Shown: positions 8,640-18,827, numbered from the stretch's first letter. The stretch is DNA of 64,000 nucleotides from JBCCAG01 sp050330955 (GCA_050330955.1 JBHJHJ010000003.1:1-64000), one strand, 5' to 3'. Numbers and translations: made by a program. Notes: generated from the letters alone by a model not told the origin.

Positions 8640-9710
8640 ATGTCGCCCATTGTCTATATCGCGATTACAGACCACGGCTTTGGCCATGCGACCCGAATGG
8701 CTGCTGTTGCAGCGGAGATCCAGCGCCTAAAGCCCGACGTCACCCTGATTTTGGCAACCACTGCCCCCCGATGGCTGCTGGAATCTTATATCACCGGAGA
8801 CTTCATCCATCGTCCTAGAGGGTTTGATGTGGGGGTGGTGCAGAGCGACAGCGTCACTATGGATAAGCCCGCCACCTTGGCTAAGCTCCAGCAGATTCGC
8901 GATCGCCAAGCGGCTGTAGTCGCCAGCGAGGCCGGATTTCTAAAGCAAAATCGCGTCAGCTTAGTTCTAGCCGACATTCCGCCCCTAGCTGCACCCATTG
9001 CTCAGCGGGCCGGGGTGCCCTGCTGGATGGTGAGCAACTTCGGCTGGGATTTCATCTACCGCGCTTGGGGCGGTGAGTTCACTGCGATCGCCGACTGGAT
9101 TGCCGATTGCTTTGGCCAGTGCGATCGCCTCTTCCGCTTGCCGTTTCATGAGTCTATGTCCGCCTTTCCACTCATGGAAGATGTAGGCCTCACAGGAGGC
9201 ACGCCCCGCTGGTCTGAACCTGAGCTTCGCCAGCGCTTTGACCTTAATCCCGCAGCGGAGAAGACCGTGCTGCTGACCTTTGGCGGACTGGGGCTGGCCC
9301 AAATTCCCTATGACGGCCTACAGCGCTTTGAGGGCTGGCAGTTCATTACTTTCGACCGCACCGCCCCAGACCTGCCCAACCTGCTCAAGGTCATAGACCG
9401 GGGATATCGCCCGGTGGACATGATGCCGCTGTGCGACTGCATCGTGGGCAAGCCCGGCTACAGCACTTTTTCGGAAGCCTGTTTAAACGATGTCCCAATT
9501 ATTTCCATCACTCGGGATGGCTTTGCCGAGGCCCCCATTTTGATCGAGGGCATTAAGCAGGTGTCCTATCACCACATTATCTCTCCTGAGCATCTCATGG
9601 ACGGAAGCTGGAGCTTTTTAGAGGAGTCGCTGATGCCGCCAGCAACGCAGATTGTTCTGCCCAAAACGGGGAACCAAGCGATCGCTCAGGCTGTCGTTGA
9701 AGCCTGCTAA
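8640..9710 (+). CDS. GT-B fold glycosyltransferase-like protein
   Basis: This is a 356-residue soluble protein. The N-terminus (VYIAITDHGFGHATRMAAVA) is the glycine/histidine motif seen at the acceptor-side domain of MurG-like and MGT-type glycosyltransferases and in the N-terminal domain of L-arabinokinase-like proteins. The second half contains LLTFGGLGL and later DCIVGKPGYSTFSEACLND, the nucleotide-sugar binding region of GT-B enzymes (KPG.ST..E). The sugar and acceptor are unknown. It stands alone between two long intergenic regions. Confidence 0.75.
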   Translation: MSPIVYIAITDHGFGHATRMAAVAAEIQRLKPDVTLILATTAPRWLLESYITGDFIHRPRGFDVGVVQSDSVTMDKPATLAKLQQIRDRQAAVVASEAGFLKQNRVSLVLADIPPLAAPIAQRAGVPCWMVSNFGWDFIYRAWGGEFTAIADWIADCFGQCDRLFRLPFHESMSAFPLMEDVGLTGGTPRWSEPELRQRFDLNPAAEKTVLLTFGGLGLAQIPYDGLQRFEGWQFITFDRTAPDLPNLLKVIDRGYRPVDMMPLCDCIVGKPGYSTFSEACLNDVPIISITRDGFAEAPILIEGIKQVSYHHIISPEHLMDGSWSFLEESLMPPATQIVLPKTGNQAIAQAVVEAC

Positions 9711-10425
9711 TAAGTTGCTAAAGCAGGCGATCGCAAATCGCTTGAGTATCAAGAGCCGATGAAGATTGGCTAAACCGGAACGTAACTCAGGTCACTTCGG
9801 AGCACATGGTAGCTTTACATACTTGCAGCCATGCGTGAAATATGTAAGGGTGTGGGCAAGTACGAACAATCAATATTTTTTGATTCAGCTTGATGGGGCT
9901 TGAGTTGAAAAGGGTCGTTTACCTGCACATTTAGTCGCCCTGTATCACTAGCCTCCCAAAGGAGCTTTAAAGAAAGAAGGCTTTCAGAGAAATTACACGC
10001 GAAATACATCCCTCTGGAAACATAATCTGAAACGCCGCGTCAATCAACTCGTTACAACATTCAAAATATTCCCGTCAAACGTTTATGAAGCCATGGAGCA
10101 GAGCTGTAGAACTGCGTAAGCCTGCATGCTGCACCTTTGCGCAATGAGCTATGTTGTTCGACGTATGGTGAATGACTTTACTCTTTAAAACGCCAATAGA
10201 TGTCCATGGCTTGCCTATAAGTTTTCCGGGAAGAAAGTTTTGCGATACATCATCTAATTAGCGGTTCATTCTACGACCTCTCTAACAGACGAGTGCGAAA
10301 GGAGTAGATTGTACTATTTACAGAATGATGTTTTGTGGTGCCTACCTGACAGACGATTCCAACTTCTATCAGTCTATGAACGACTGAATATTTGTCTGTG
10401 CACCAACTCATCAGGAATTTAATTC
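9711..10425. other. Long AT-richer non-coding region
   Basis: About 715 bases have no credible gene. The base composition becomes visibly richer in A and T than the flanking cyanobacterial genes from about 9780 onward and stays so into the giant gene that follows. Short frames here lack ribosome sites and coding character. One HIP1-like GCGATCGC occurs at about 9728. I see no RNA gene and no clear promoter, though this must hold the promoter of the giant gene. Confidence 0.6.
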
Positions 10426-13400
10426 ATGCTAGAAACTACAAGTAATCTTCAGTCAACTGGAACAAATATGGCAATGCATAGCTCAGACATGAACGGTACT
10501 CAAACTGTGCTTTGGTCTGATGCTAGCGAGTGGCTGGGCTTTACACCCAAAGATGGAGACGACGTTACGATTCCAACGGGGCTAAAGGTAATCCTTGATC
10601 AAGACACACCAGAGCTTGGAACACTCGCAATAAATGGTATTTTAGAGTTTGATCAAAAAGACCTTAAATTGACGGCTGACAACGTGCTCGTTTTTGGTGA
10701 AATGGCAGCGGGCAGTGAAGAAAACCCGCACACTCACAAAACAGAAATCGTTCTCACAGGTAAATCGACCGATCCAGACGTAGTACTGGCCGATTGGATG
10801 GGTGAAGGCCATGGCATGCACGACAGCATGGACGGTGGTGAACACGCTAACCACATGACCAGTCCCATCAATAACAAGGCAGTTATTGTTGCCCCTGGCG
10901 GTAAGCTAAATTTGCACGGCGCTGAGGTAGATAGCTGGACTCAGCTGGATTCTACTGCGAATGCTGGCGATACGTCGATTACTCTTGCCGAAATCCCCGC
11001 AGGTTGGAACGTGGGAGATGCGATCGCCATTGCCCCAACTGATTTCAGCGTCTTCGAAGTTGAAGAACGGACTATCGCAAAAATTGAGGGCTCTACTGTA
11101 TTCTTTGAAGAGCCTCTAGAGTATCGTCACTATGGTGAGCAACAAGATTTAGGAAACGGCAAAGTGCTTGACATGCGGGCAGAGGTAACAAACCTCACCC
11201 GAAACATCAGCATCACTGGCTCTGACGAAGGCGAAAGTCAAATTCTAGACACTCAAAGCGAGCATCCAGACTACTATGCCCGCGCTGGCTATGGCGGCCA
11301 TACAGTGTATTTAACAGGCGCAGAGGTAAAGATTGATGGTGTTGAATTCAACGGTCTAGGAAATTCAGGGGAATTAGGCAATTACCCTGTACACTTCCAT
11401 CACACAGGCGATGCCAGTGGCTCCTATGTCAAAAACTCATCGGTTCACCATACATTCCAGCGTGGCTTAGTCGTTCATCGGGCAGACAACCTACTGATTG
11501 AAGGCAATACGATCTTCGAAACGATGAGCCACAGCTACTACATTGAAGACGGGGTAGAAACGGGCAATCGATTTGTCGATAATTTAGCCATGATGCCGCG
11601 TATGACGGCTGAGGCTTTTCGGATTGACAGCGAAAAGAAATCCCCAGAGCGCCCGACGGGCTTTTGGATTACTAACCAAACTAATGCTTTTGAGGGGAAT
11701 CACGCCGTAGGCATTCGAGGGGGCCAAGGCTTCTGGTTTAACGATCCCGACAAAGTTTCGGGCACAGGATTAGCAAGGAAAAAAGATACGCCGCTGCTTC
11801 AGTTTGAGGGAAACACAGCTCATACAATCAATTTCGACCGAGTTGAAGGCTTGGGCTATCCTCCTAAGTGGACAGGAATTGCACTTGATATCGGTAAATC
11901 GTTCGATAATCATCCAGATAGTGCACCCATCAAAGACTTCACTGCCTGGAAAATCGGAAACATGGGAATTACGATTGGCCACGGAGATGAAGTAGATATC
12001 GAGAATCCGATAATCGCAGAAACGAGGGTATTTCTTCACACCAAGGACGGCGATCCTCTAAAGATTGTCGAGCCAACTTTTGTCGCCGAAACAGAAAATA
12101 CTGTTGAGGGACGTGACATTCGCAGTATATTTCCCAATCACCCTAAGCCGGTCATGGTGGAAGCTGCACGACCCACTGAATTGGTTGACGCTACCATCAT
12201 CGGCGCAGATCAACTGGTTGAGTCTTCATCGAGACCCAAGCATGAGGGTAATCTAACTGTCACGCTTGCTGAGAGTAATGGCACCTCAGAGGAAACCGTA
12301 GAAGAGAGCGATACGGCTGAGCCTGCTGACGATGCGGCTGAAAGTCCACAGGATGCCACTTCACTCGATCTCGATAACGAGGATATGGCTGCGGACAATG
12401 GCGGCGAGATGCAACCCGAGGAGGATTTTGCGTCAGAGATACCCAATTTAGAAACATCAAGCCCCGAAATGCCGTCTTCAGAATCCGATAATCCAACAGG
12501 AGAAAATGGTTTGATGAAATTTTATCTTATCAATGCTGAGACAAATCAACTCATTAAACCGCTAACTTCGGGCGAGAGTGTTGACCCAAATGCGATCGCA
12601 GCAAAAGAATTTTCTATCGTTGCAGAGCCCGACGCCGGTGTCTTTAACCAAGTCGGGAGCATCAAATTTTTCCTTAACGGTAAGGCGGTCAAAACGGAAA
12701 ATACGCCTCCATATGCCCTGTTCGGCGATAGGAGTGGAGACTTTCATGGAGAGGCGTTCGAAGATGGCGCTTTTACTCTTGAAGTAGAAGCCTACAGTGG
12801 TCCAGACGGGACTGGTGATAAGCTTGTTGCTGCTGAGTTAACTTACGATGTAGCTGTAGGCACACCAGATACTACCGCACCAGATTCAGGTAACACGGCG
12901 GTAGACACTGACGGCAGTGACCAACCTACTGAAAATCCTGAGCCAGAGGCGCCCAACACTGACGGCGATGCGGTTACAGACGAAAGCGCTGAGCCGACAG
13001 AGGGCGATGTGGATGGCAGCGTGGATATGCCCACCCAGACTGACGGTGAAGCAGGTGGTGCAACCGACGGCGCTGACGATTCGCCTACTGATGGTTCGCC
13101 TACTTCCGAGGTACCTGCTGAACCAGATACCTCAGGGTCAGAATCTGGTGGCGGTTTGAAGCTTTACCTGGTAGATGCCGGCACAGATGAAATCATTGAA
13201 GAGCTAACCTCTGGCAAGTCCATCGACGCCGATACCACTGGTGCAGACGAGTTTTCCATCATTGCCGTCCCAGACAGCAGCCAGGTTGAGAGCGTAAAAT
13301 TCTTCCTCAATGGTCAGGAAGTTAGGACTGAGAATACCCCTCCCTATGCGCTTTTTGGAGATACCGACGGAAACTTCCGTGGGGAGCTACTCGAAGATGG

Positions 13401-15843
13401 CGCCTTTACCGTTGCGGCAGAGGCTTACAGCGGACAAAATGCCACAGGTGAGAAGCTAAGTGAAGTTGAGCTAAGTTATGAAGTGAGCGGAGCAGCAGCC
13501 CCAACCAGCTCTGCCCCGATCGCTGAAACGCCTACAGAAGGCGGCGGCACTCCGACCACTCCAGAAGATGGCATCGACACTGGGTCTGGCGATCTAGGCG
13601 CAGACCCCACCCCGCCCACGACAAACCCCGACGCGCTGGTCAGTCAGTTTGACCACATCGTCTCGCACTTTGATGGCAACAATAGAGACACTGACGACAT
13701 TGCTGCGCTGCCCATCGCGGCTGCCTTAACCAACGCCAGTGGGTTGCAGGATAAGTCAACCTTCTTCTACGGCAACAACATTGGTGAGCCGAATATCGAG
13801 AGACAGGTTGAGGACATGCGCGCCAGCGCGGCGTTTGCCGAGAAGCTGGGGATCAAAACCCACGACTACCAATCTGGATTGAATCAAACCACCGATGAGC
13901 TGGTGAAAATCTTCAACTCCGGGCAGAAGGTCCTTGTTTTGGAAGGGGGCCGCATGGAAATGACCTATCGGGCCTTCGAGAAGACCGATCCAGACAAGAT
14001 TAAGAACATCACGCTGCTCTCCCACTCCACCAACAACGAAAACTACACCAGAAATGGCAGCCGGACCTGGAGCGATTTGAAGGCCGACTTCCCGGAGGCC
14101 ACGTTCATCGATATCGAGAATCAGAATGGGACAAACGATAGAAATGGCTTTAACAGCTCCAAGTGGAACTGGTTGGACAGCACCAGTGACCCACTGCTTC
14201 AAGAGCTACGAGAGCACATGCTGGAGGCAGGCCGTAAGTACAATGAAGACAAATTCAACGACCCCTCTGATGCGGGTATGCACTTCTTCGCCATCACTGG
14301 CAATGAGAATGGCGATCCGCTTGACGCAAAAGCTTTCTTAGAGGCTAACCCACCGTCCTTCACTTCCTCCCCACAATCTACACCTGTATCTACGCCCGAA
14401 CCTAGCCCCGAACCCGTACCAGTGCCGACATCCACTGACACAAGCTCAGATTCACTCGTCTTCATGGCTGAAAATGGTCAAGTGGTTATCGAGGCTGAGA
14501 ACACCGAGCTGCAGGGCCACTGGACACCCAGAATGGTCGACGGGGAAGACACGGTACTGTGGGATCCGGCTTACAGTAAGGCGGCACGGGGTGAAGCTGG
14601 AGAGACGCTCTCCTACTCGTTTGTCACTGACGAGGCAGGTGATTACAATCTTGCCATGCGCTTCGGACGAGTCAAAGACGCCATGAGCGATCGCGACCTA
14701 CTGGAAAACGGCCAAGAGCGTACTGACACGGGCAACGATTCGTACATCTCACTGATCAACGCAGAGACAGGGGAAGTGATTCAGGACCAGGTCAAGGCAT
14801 CGACTTACCTAGGCAGGTCTGACGAGGAGCTCAAGTGGGGAACCACCATTTCTGTCAATCACCAGAAATCGCCAGCGACGTTCAAGCTGGATGCGAACAC
14901 CGAGTATCGCCTAGAGGTTACTGGCCGCTCGGATGGCTATGCCCTAGACCGAATTACCCTCAGCACTGATGGATTCCTCACTGATGCAAACGTCCCTCAG
15001 TCGAGTACTCAGGTTGGTGCGAACGACACTGCTGTGCTGTCGTCCGGCCCGGCTAGTGCATCACCTGCTTTGTCCACTGTTGAGTCAGTCTCTCCTGAGT
15101 TCTCTGATTCGAACAGCGATTTCGCTGCAAGCGAACTCTCGCAGGAGGTACTAGAGCTTACCAACGCGTTCCGGGCCAAGAATGGTCTTGCTCCCCTATC
15201 GCTCAATCAAGACCTCACCGAAGCGGCCCAAGACCATGTGCAAGATATGGCCGAGGGAGATTTCTTCAGCCATACCGGCCTGGATGAGTCCACCATCGTT
15301 GACCGGGTTCAGGAAGCCGGATACATGCCTCAAACTGTGGGTGAGAACATTGCTGCGGGACAAATCACGGCAGAAGAGGTTGTGCAGGCCTGGATTGACA
15401 GCCCTGGCCACCGGGCTAATCTACTCAACGACCAGTTCACTGAGATTGGCATTGGCTACGCGTTCCTAGAGAACGACACGGGCAGCGTCAACTACAACCA
15501 CTACTGGGGACAGGCCTTTGGGCAGAGTAGCGAGGCGAGTGACTTTGGCGCAGTACCTCAGAGCAGCGGCGATTTTGTCCGCGCCATGGCTGAGGCTGGG
15601 TTCAGCGGCGGCATGGGCTCGATGGGTGATGCTACTGGTGGTGGACAGACCTCAACCTTTGAGAGCAGCTATGGTCTAGCAAATCTTGAGAGTGCAAGCG
15701 AACTTCAGGGTGCTGAGCTGTTCAGCGTCTCTGAAGGCATCGGTAACCAGACCGAAACGCATCAAGATGAACTGACGGCAGCGCATATCTGTGGAACCAT
15801 GGCGGCATTCCCCATGCCTGAGGTAGACAGCCTGGCTGCCTAA
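10426..15843 (+). CDS. Giant mosaic surface/secreted protein: G8, beta-helix, Ig-like repeats, nucleoside-hydrolase-like, CBM-like, CAP
   Basis: The protein is 1805 residues. Visible modules in order: a G8 domain, about 28-155 (VLWSDASEW, IPTGLKVILDQDTPELGTLA); a right-handed beta-helix, about 160-600, like CEMIP/TMEM2 relatives (YPVHFHHTGD, HHTFQRGLVVH); an acidic linker; two Ig-like repeats, about 696-810 and 911-1022, sharing VKFFLNG and ENTPPYALFGD; a nucleoside-hydrolase-like domain, about 1071-1311 (HFDGNNRDTDDIAAL); a CBM6/35-like sandwich, about 1353-1516 (VVIEAENTELQG); and a CAP/SCP domain, about 1571-1699 (ENIAAG, SPGHRANLLND). There is no N-terminal signal peptide, so export would need a type I or similar route, or the protein is surface-assembled. 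Composition differs from its neighbours and suggests transfer. The biological role is unknown; domain calls are by motif only. Confidence 0.8.
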   Translation: MLETTSNLQSTGTNMAMHSSDMNGTQTVLWSDASEWLGFTPKDGDDVTIPTGLKVILDQDTPELGTLAINGILEFDQKDLKLTADNVLVFGEMAAGSEENPHTHKTEIVLTGKSTDPDVVLADWMGEGHGMHDSMDGGEHANHMTSPINNKAVIVAPGGKLNLHGAEVDSWTQLDSTANAGDTSITLAEIPAGWNVGDAIAIAPTDFSVFEVEERTIAKIEGSTVFFEEPLEYRHYGEQQDLGNGKVLDMRAEVTNLTRNISITGSDEGESQILDTQSEHPDYYARAGYGGHTVYLTGAEVKIDGVEFNGLGNSGELGNYPVHFHHTGDASGSYVKNSSVHHTFQRGLVVHRADNLLIEGNTIFETMSHSYYIEDGVETGNRFVDNLAMMPRMTAEAFRIDSEKKSPERPTGFWITNQTNAFEGNHAVGIRGGQGFWFNDPDKVSGTGLARKKDTPLLQFEGNTAHTINFDRVEGLGYPPKWTGIALDIGKSFDNHPDSAPIKDFTAWKIGNMGITIGHGDEVDIENPIIAETRVFLHTKDGDPLKIVEPTFVAETENTVEGRDIRSIFPNHPKPVMVEAARPTELVDATIIGADQLVESSSRPKHEGNLTVTLAESNGTSEETVEESDTAEPADDAAESPQDATSLDLDNEDMAADNGGEMQPEEDFASEIPNLETSSPEMPSSESDNPTGENGLMKFYLINAETNQLIKPLTSGESVDPNAIAAKEFSIVAEPDAGVFNQVGSIKFFLNGKAVKTENTPPYALFGDRSGDFHGEAFEDGAFTLEVEAYSGPDGTGDKLVAAELTYDVAVGTPDTTAPDSGNTAVDTDGSDQPTENPEPEAPNTDGDAVTDESAEPTEGDVDGSVDMPTQTDGEAGGATDGADDSPTDGSPTSEVPAEPDTSGSESGGGLKLYLVDAGTDEIIEELTSGKSIDADTTGADEFSIIAVPDSSQVESVKFFLNGQEVRTENTPPYALFGDTDGNFRGELLEDGAFTVAAEAYSGQNATGEKLSEVELSYEVSGAAAPTSSAPIAETPTEGGGTPTTPEDGIDTGSGDLGADPTPPTTNPDALVSQFDHIVSHFDGNNRDTDDIAALPIAAALTNASGLQDKSTFFYGNNIGEPNIERQVEDMRASAAFAEKLGIKTHDYQSGLNQTTDELVKIFNSGQKVLVLEGGRMEMTYRAFEKTDPDKIKNITLLSHSTNNENYTRNGSRTWSDLKADFPEATFIDIENQNGTNDRNGFNSSKWNWLDSTSDPLLQELREHMLEAGRKYNEDKFNDPSDAGMHFFAITGNENGDPLDAKAFLEANPPSFTSSPQSTPVSTPEPSPEPVPVPTSTDTSSDSLVFMAENGQVVIEAENTELQGHWTPRMVDGEDTVLWDPAYSKAARGEAGETLSYSFVTDEAGDYNLAMRFGRVKDAMSDRDLLENGQERTDTGNDSYISLINAETGEVIQDQVKASTYLGRSDEELKWGTTISVNHQKSPATFKLDANTEYRLEVTGRSDGYALDRITLSTDGFLTDANVPQSSTQVGANDTAVLSSGPASASPALSTVESVSPEFSDSNSDFAASELSQEVLELTNAFRAKNGLAPLSLNQDLTEAAQDHVQDMAEGDFFSHTGLDESTIVDRVQEAGYMPQTVGENIAAGQITAEEVVQAWIDSPGHRANLLNDQFTEIGIGYAFLENDTGSVNYNHYWGQAFGQSSEASDFGAVPQSSGDFVRAMAEAGFSGGMGSMGDATGGGQTSTFESSYGLANLESASELQGAELFSVSEGIGNQTETHQDELTAAHICGTMAAFPMPEVDSLAA

Positions 15844-15906
15844 TTCAAGAGCCTGAGGAAGGTGCTTCCTTGTACTAAAAGGCGATCGCCTTCTGATTTT
15901 TGACAG

Positions 15907-15944
15907 CGTGAGCCCCCCTCTAGCGGATTAGAGGGGGGCTCACG
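15907..15944 (+). terminator. Strong hairpin after the giant gene
   Basis: A perfect 16-base-pair stem, CGTGAGCCCCCCTCTA against its complement, encloses a six-base loop. It lies 64 bases after the giant gene and 82 bases before phnI. No T-tract follows, so it may work by stem strength alone. It separates the giant gene from the phosphonate operon. Confidence 0.75.
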
Positions 15945-16025
15945 TCGTAAAGTAGTAGTCATCCCGTGACATCTCAAATGCGATGACACAATAGACATAC
16001 ATCCCCAACACCCTCCCGCCAACCC

Positions 16026-17189
16026 ATGCCCTACGTAGCCGTCAAAGGTGGCGATCGCGCCATACAAAACGCTGAGGCTCTGCTCAAGGCCCGCCGCCGC
16101 GGGGATACTAGCGTACCCGAGCTATCCCTAAAACAAATTAAGCAGCAGATGCACCTGGCCATAAATCGGGTCATGGCCGAGGGCAGCCTCTACGACCCGG
16201 ACTTAGCGGCCCTGGCTATCAAGCAATCCTGGGGCGATTTAGTGGAAGCCGCTTTCCTCCTGCGGGCCTACCGCACCACCCTGCCGCGCCTCTACTACAG
16301 CCAGTCGCTAGACACCAGCCAAATGCACCTACAGCGGCGCATCTCAGCAATATTTAAAGACGCCCCCGGCGGCCAGATGCTAGGCCCTACCTTCGACTAT
16401 GTGCATCGCCTATTGGACTTCAAGCTAGCGGCGGAAGGAAATGCTGCTGTGCCGCCCAGAACAGGCACCGCCTCAAACGGGGCTACCCCCCGCGTCGCCG
16501 ATATCCTGCGGCAAGAGGACCTGATTCAGCCCGCCGCAGCGCCGCAGGAGTCAACGCCCTTCGACCTCACCCGCCATTCTCTCACCACCCCTACCCGCCG
16601 AGACGCGCGGCTGCAAAACCTAGCCCGAGCCGACGAGGGCTTCTTGCTGGGGCTGGCCTACTCCACCCAGCGGGGCTACGGCAAAAACCATCCCTTCGCT
16701 GGGGAGATTCGCGTAGGAGAAGTGGAGGTGGTGCTCTGCCCCGAGGAGCTGGGGTTTGAGGTGGCGATCGCCGACATCACAGTAACCGAGGTGCAGATGG
16801 TGAACCAATTTACGGGCAACAAGGATACCCCGCCCCAGTTCACCCAGGGCTACGGCCTCACCTTTGGCTACACCGCGCGCAAGGCCATGGCTATGGCGCT
16901 AGTGGACCGGGCGCTGCAGGCTAAAGACCTGGGAGAAGCGATAGATGGTCCCGCCCAGGACGAGGAGTTTGTGCTCTACCACTCCGACAATGTAGAGGCC
17001 CAAGGTTTTGTACAGCACCTGAAGCTGCCCCACTACATCGATTTTCAGGCGGAGCTGAACGTGGTGCGCAAGATGCGGGCGGACCACAACACCCAAAGTA
17101 CCGGTGCCGTTCCGAGTAACGGCGATGCCCAAAGCAACAACGAGCTGGCAAAAGCGGCTCCCTACGACGGCGTGGAGTTCTTCGTGTGA
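16026..17189 (+). CDS. phnI: C-P lyase core subunit PhnI
   Basis: PhnI is part of the C-P lyase core. With PhnG, PhnH and PhnL it displaces adenine from ATP with a phosphonate to give ribose 1-phosphonate 5-triphosphate. The 387-residue sequence matches the family from the first residues (MPYVAVKGGDRAIQNAEALL) through FDYVHRLLDFKLA, RDARLQNLARADEGFLLGLA and YSTQRGYGKNHPFAGEIRVG. The length is close to the usual 350-390. It is the first gene of the operon here and its stop overlaps the phnJ start. phnG and phnH, which normally precede it, are not in this window. I see no obvious CTTAACCT-type Pho box in the 80 bases upstream. Confidence 0.95.
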   Translation: MPYVAVKGGDRAIQNAEALLKARRRGDTSVPELSLKQIKQQMHLAINRVMAEGSLYDPDLAALAIKQSWGDLVEAAFLLRAYRTTLPRLYYSQSLDTSQMHLQRRISAIFKDAPGGQMLGPTFDYVHRLLDFKLAAEGNAAVPPRTGTASNGATPRVADILRQEDLIQPAAAPQESTPFDLTRHSLTTPTRRDARLQNLARADEGFLLGLAYSTQRGYGKNHPFAGEIRVGEVEVVLCPEELGFEVAIADITVTEVQMVNQFTGNKDTPPQFTQGYGLTFGYTARKAMAMALVDRALQAKDLGEAIDGPAQDEEFVLYHSDNVEAQGFVQHLKLPHYIDFQAELNVVRKMRADHNTQSTGAVPSNGDAQSNNELAKAAPYDGVEFFV

Positions 17190-18091
17190 TGCCTGATCCA
17201 ACCCCCAAAGTACGGGCGAATGGCCATTCGCCCCGACCGGCTACCGCTACTACTGAACCCGGCTTCAACTTCGCCTACCTCGACGAGCAAACCAAGCGCT
17301 CCATCCGCCGCGCCTTGCTCAAAGCCATTGCCATTCCCGGCCACCAGATCCCCTTCGGCTCTCGGGAGATGCCCATGCCCTACGGCTGGGGCACCGGCGG
17401 CATCCAGGTCACCGCCTCAGTGATTGGCCAGACCGACATCTTCAAAGTGATCGACCAGGGGGCTGACGACACCACCAACGCCGTCAACATCCGCCGCTTC
17501 TTCCAAAAGGTATGCGGCGTCGAGACCACCGAACGCACCGAAGAGGCCACGCTGCTCCAAACCCGCCACCGCATCCCCGAAACGCCGCTACGGGAAGGTC
17601 AAACGGTGGTGTACCAGGTGCCCATGCCCGAGCCCCTGTTCTTCATCGAGCCCTCTCGCACCGAGGCCAGCAAGATGCACGCCCTAGAAGAATACGGCCC
17701 CGTCTACGTGCGGCTCTACGAAGACATCACCCAGTACGGCCACATCGCCATGGCCTACGACTATCCCGTGGTGGTGCACGATCGCTACCTGATGAAGCCC
17801 AGCCCCATTCCCCGCTTCGACAACCCCAAGATGCATATGAGTCCGGCACTGCAGCTGTTCGGAGCGGGGCGGGAAAAGCGCATCTACGCGGTGCCGCCCT
17901 ACACCTCAGTGAAGAGTCTGGATTTTGAGGACTACCCGTTCACGGTAGAGCGCTGGGATAAGCCCTGCGCCATTTGTGGCTCGACGGAGAGCTACCTAGA
18001 TGAAGTGGTGACCGACGACCAGGGCGGTCGCATGTGGATCTGCTCGGATACGGACTACTGCAGCCAGCGACAGTCGAACGCTCCAGATTAG
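17189..18091 (+). CDS. phnJ: C-P lyase catalytic subunit PhnJ (radical SAM)
   Basis: PhnJ is the radical-SAM enzyme that cleaves the carbon-phosphorus bond, releasing alkane and leaving 5-phosphoribosyl 1,2-cyclic phosphate. The four-cysteine iron-sulfur motif is intact: C260-x2-C263-x21-C285-x5-C291 (PCAICGS then ICSDTDYCSQ), with the same spacing as the E. coli enzyme. The glycyl-radical glycine of E. coli (Gly32 in IPG) corresponds to Gly51 in AIAIPGHQIPFG. The ATG at 17189 overlaps the phnI stop (TGATG); a GTG one codon earlier is also possible. The N-terminus is about 20 residues longer than in E. coli. All catalytic features are present. Confidence 0.97.
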   Translation: MPDPTPKVRANGHSPRPATATTEPGFNFAYLDEQTKRSIRRALLKAIAIPGHQIPFGSREMPMPYGWGTGGIQVTASVIGQTDIFKVIDQGADDTTNAVNIRRFFQKVCGVETTERTEEATLLQTRHRIPETPLREGQTVVYQVPMPEPLFFIEPSRTEASKMHALEEYGPVYVRLYEDITQYGHIAMAYDYPVVVHDRYLMKPSPIPRFDNPKMHMSPALQLFGAGREKRIYAVPPYTSVKSLDFEDYPFTVERWDKPCAICGSTESYLDEVVTDDQGGRMWICSDTDYCSQRQSNAPD

Positions 18092-18146
18092 GCGATACTT
18101 GAGAGAGCTTATTTGGCTAGCCCCTCCTGTAAATTTGTCGGATGCA

Positions 18147-18827
18147 ATGAGTCCACTCCTGCGAGCCCATCGCCTCCACAAGCGATTTATTCTGCACAAC
18201 CACGGTACCGAAATCCCGGTGCTGGCAGGTACCAGCCTCACCGTAGAGGCGGGAGAATGCATTGCGCTGCAGGGCCCCTCAGGCTCCGGTAAATCTACCT
18301 TTATGCGATCGCTCTACGGCAACTATCGCGTTGACAGCGGCTCAGTGTGGGTCAGGCATGAAGATAAGTGGGTTGACATTCCCCAATTGCCTCCCCACGA
18401 ACTGATCGCGGTGCGGCGGAGATCTTTGGGCTACGTCAGTCAGTTTCTGCGGGTGATTCCTCGGGTGCCGGCGCTGGACGTGGCCGCTGAACCGCTTGTC
18501 GCTTGGGGCGCCCCGCTGGAGGAGGCCCGTGAGCGAGTCGCCTGCCTGTTCGCCCAGCTCAATCTGCCGCGGCGGCTGTGGATGCTGTCCCCCACCACCT
18601 TTTCCGGTGGGGAGAAGCAGCGGGTCAACATTGCCCGAGCTCTCGCGGTGCCCTACCCGGTGCTGCTGCTAGATGAACCCACTTCCGCCCTAGATGACGC
18701 CAACCGAGAGGTGGTCATTCGCCTGATGGAAGCCCGCCGCGCCCAGGGCTCTGCCTTGGTGGGCATTTTTCACGATCAGGCGGTGCGCGATCGCGTCTGT
18801 AACCGAACCTTAACGTTTGAAGGTTAG
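18147..18827 (+). CDS. phnL: ABC-type ATPase PhnL of C-P lyase
   Basis: PhnL is an ABC-family ATPase subunit of the C-P lyase machinery and is not thought to be part of a transporter. The protein from the ATG at 18147 is 226 residues, with Walker A GPSGSGKST at about 43-51, signature FSGGEKQRV, Walker B VLLLDEPTS and a switch histidine in GIFHDQ. An upstream in-frame ATG at 18099 exists, but the extra residues look non-homologous. It follows phnJ by 55 bases and precedes phnM by seven. The partner ATPase PhnK is missing from this operon. Confidence 0.92.
   Translation: MSPLLRAHRLHKRFILHNHGTEIPVLAGTSLTVEAGECIALQGPSGSGKSTFMRSLYGNYRVDSGSVWVRHEDKWVDIPQLPPHELIAVRRRSLGYVSQFLRVIPRVPALDVAAEPLVAWGAPLEEARERVACLFAQLNLPRRLWMLSPTTFSGGEKQRVNIARALAVPYPVLLLDEPTSALDDANREVVIRLMEARRAQGSALVGIFHDQAVRDRVCNRTLTFEG

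Noticed and set aside
9815..10009. 64-residue minus-strand frame in the AT-rich gap
   Set aside because: It has no ribosome site or recognisable sequence; likely chance in AT-rich DNA.
15945..16025. Pho box before phnI
   Set aside because: No CTTAACCT-like tandem octamers are present in the 80 bases upstream.
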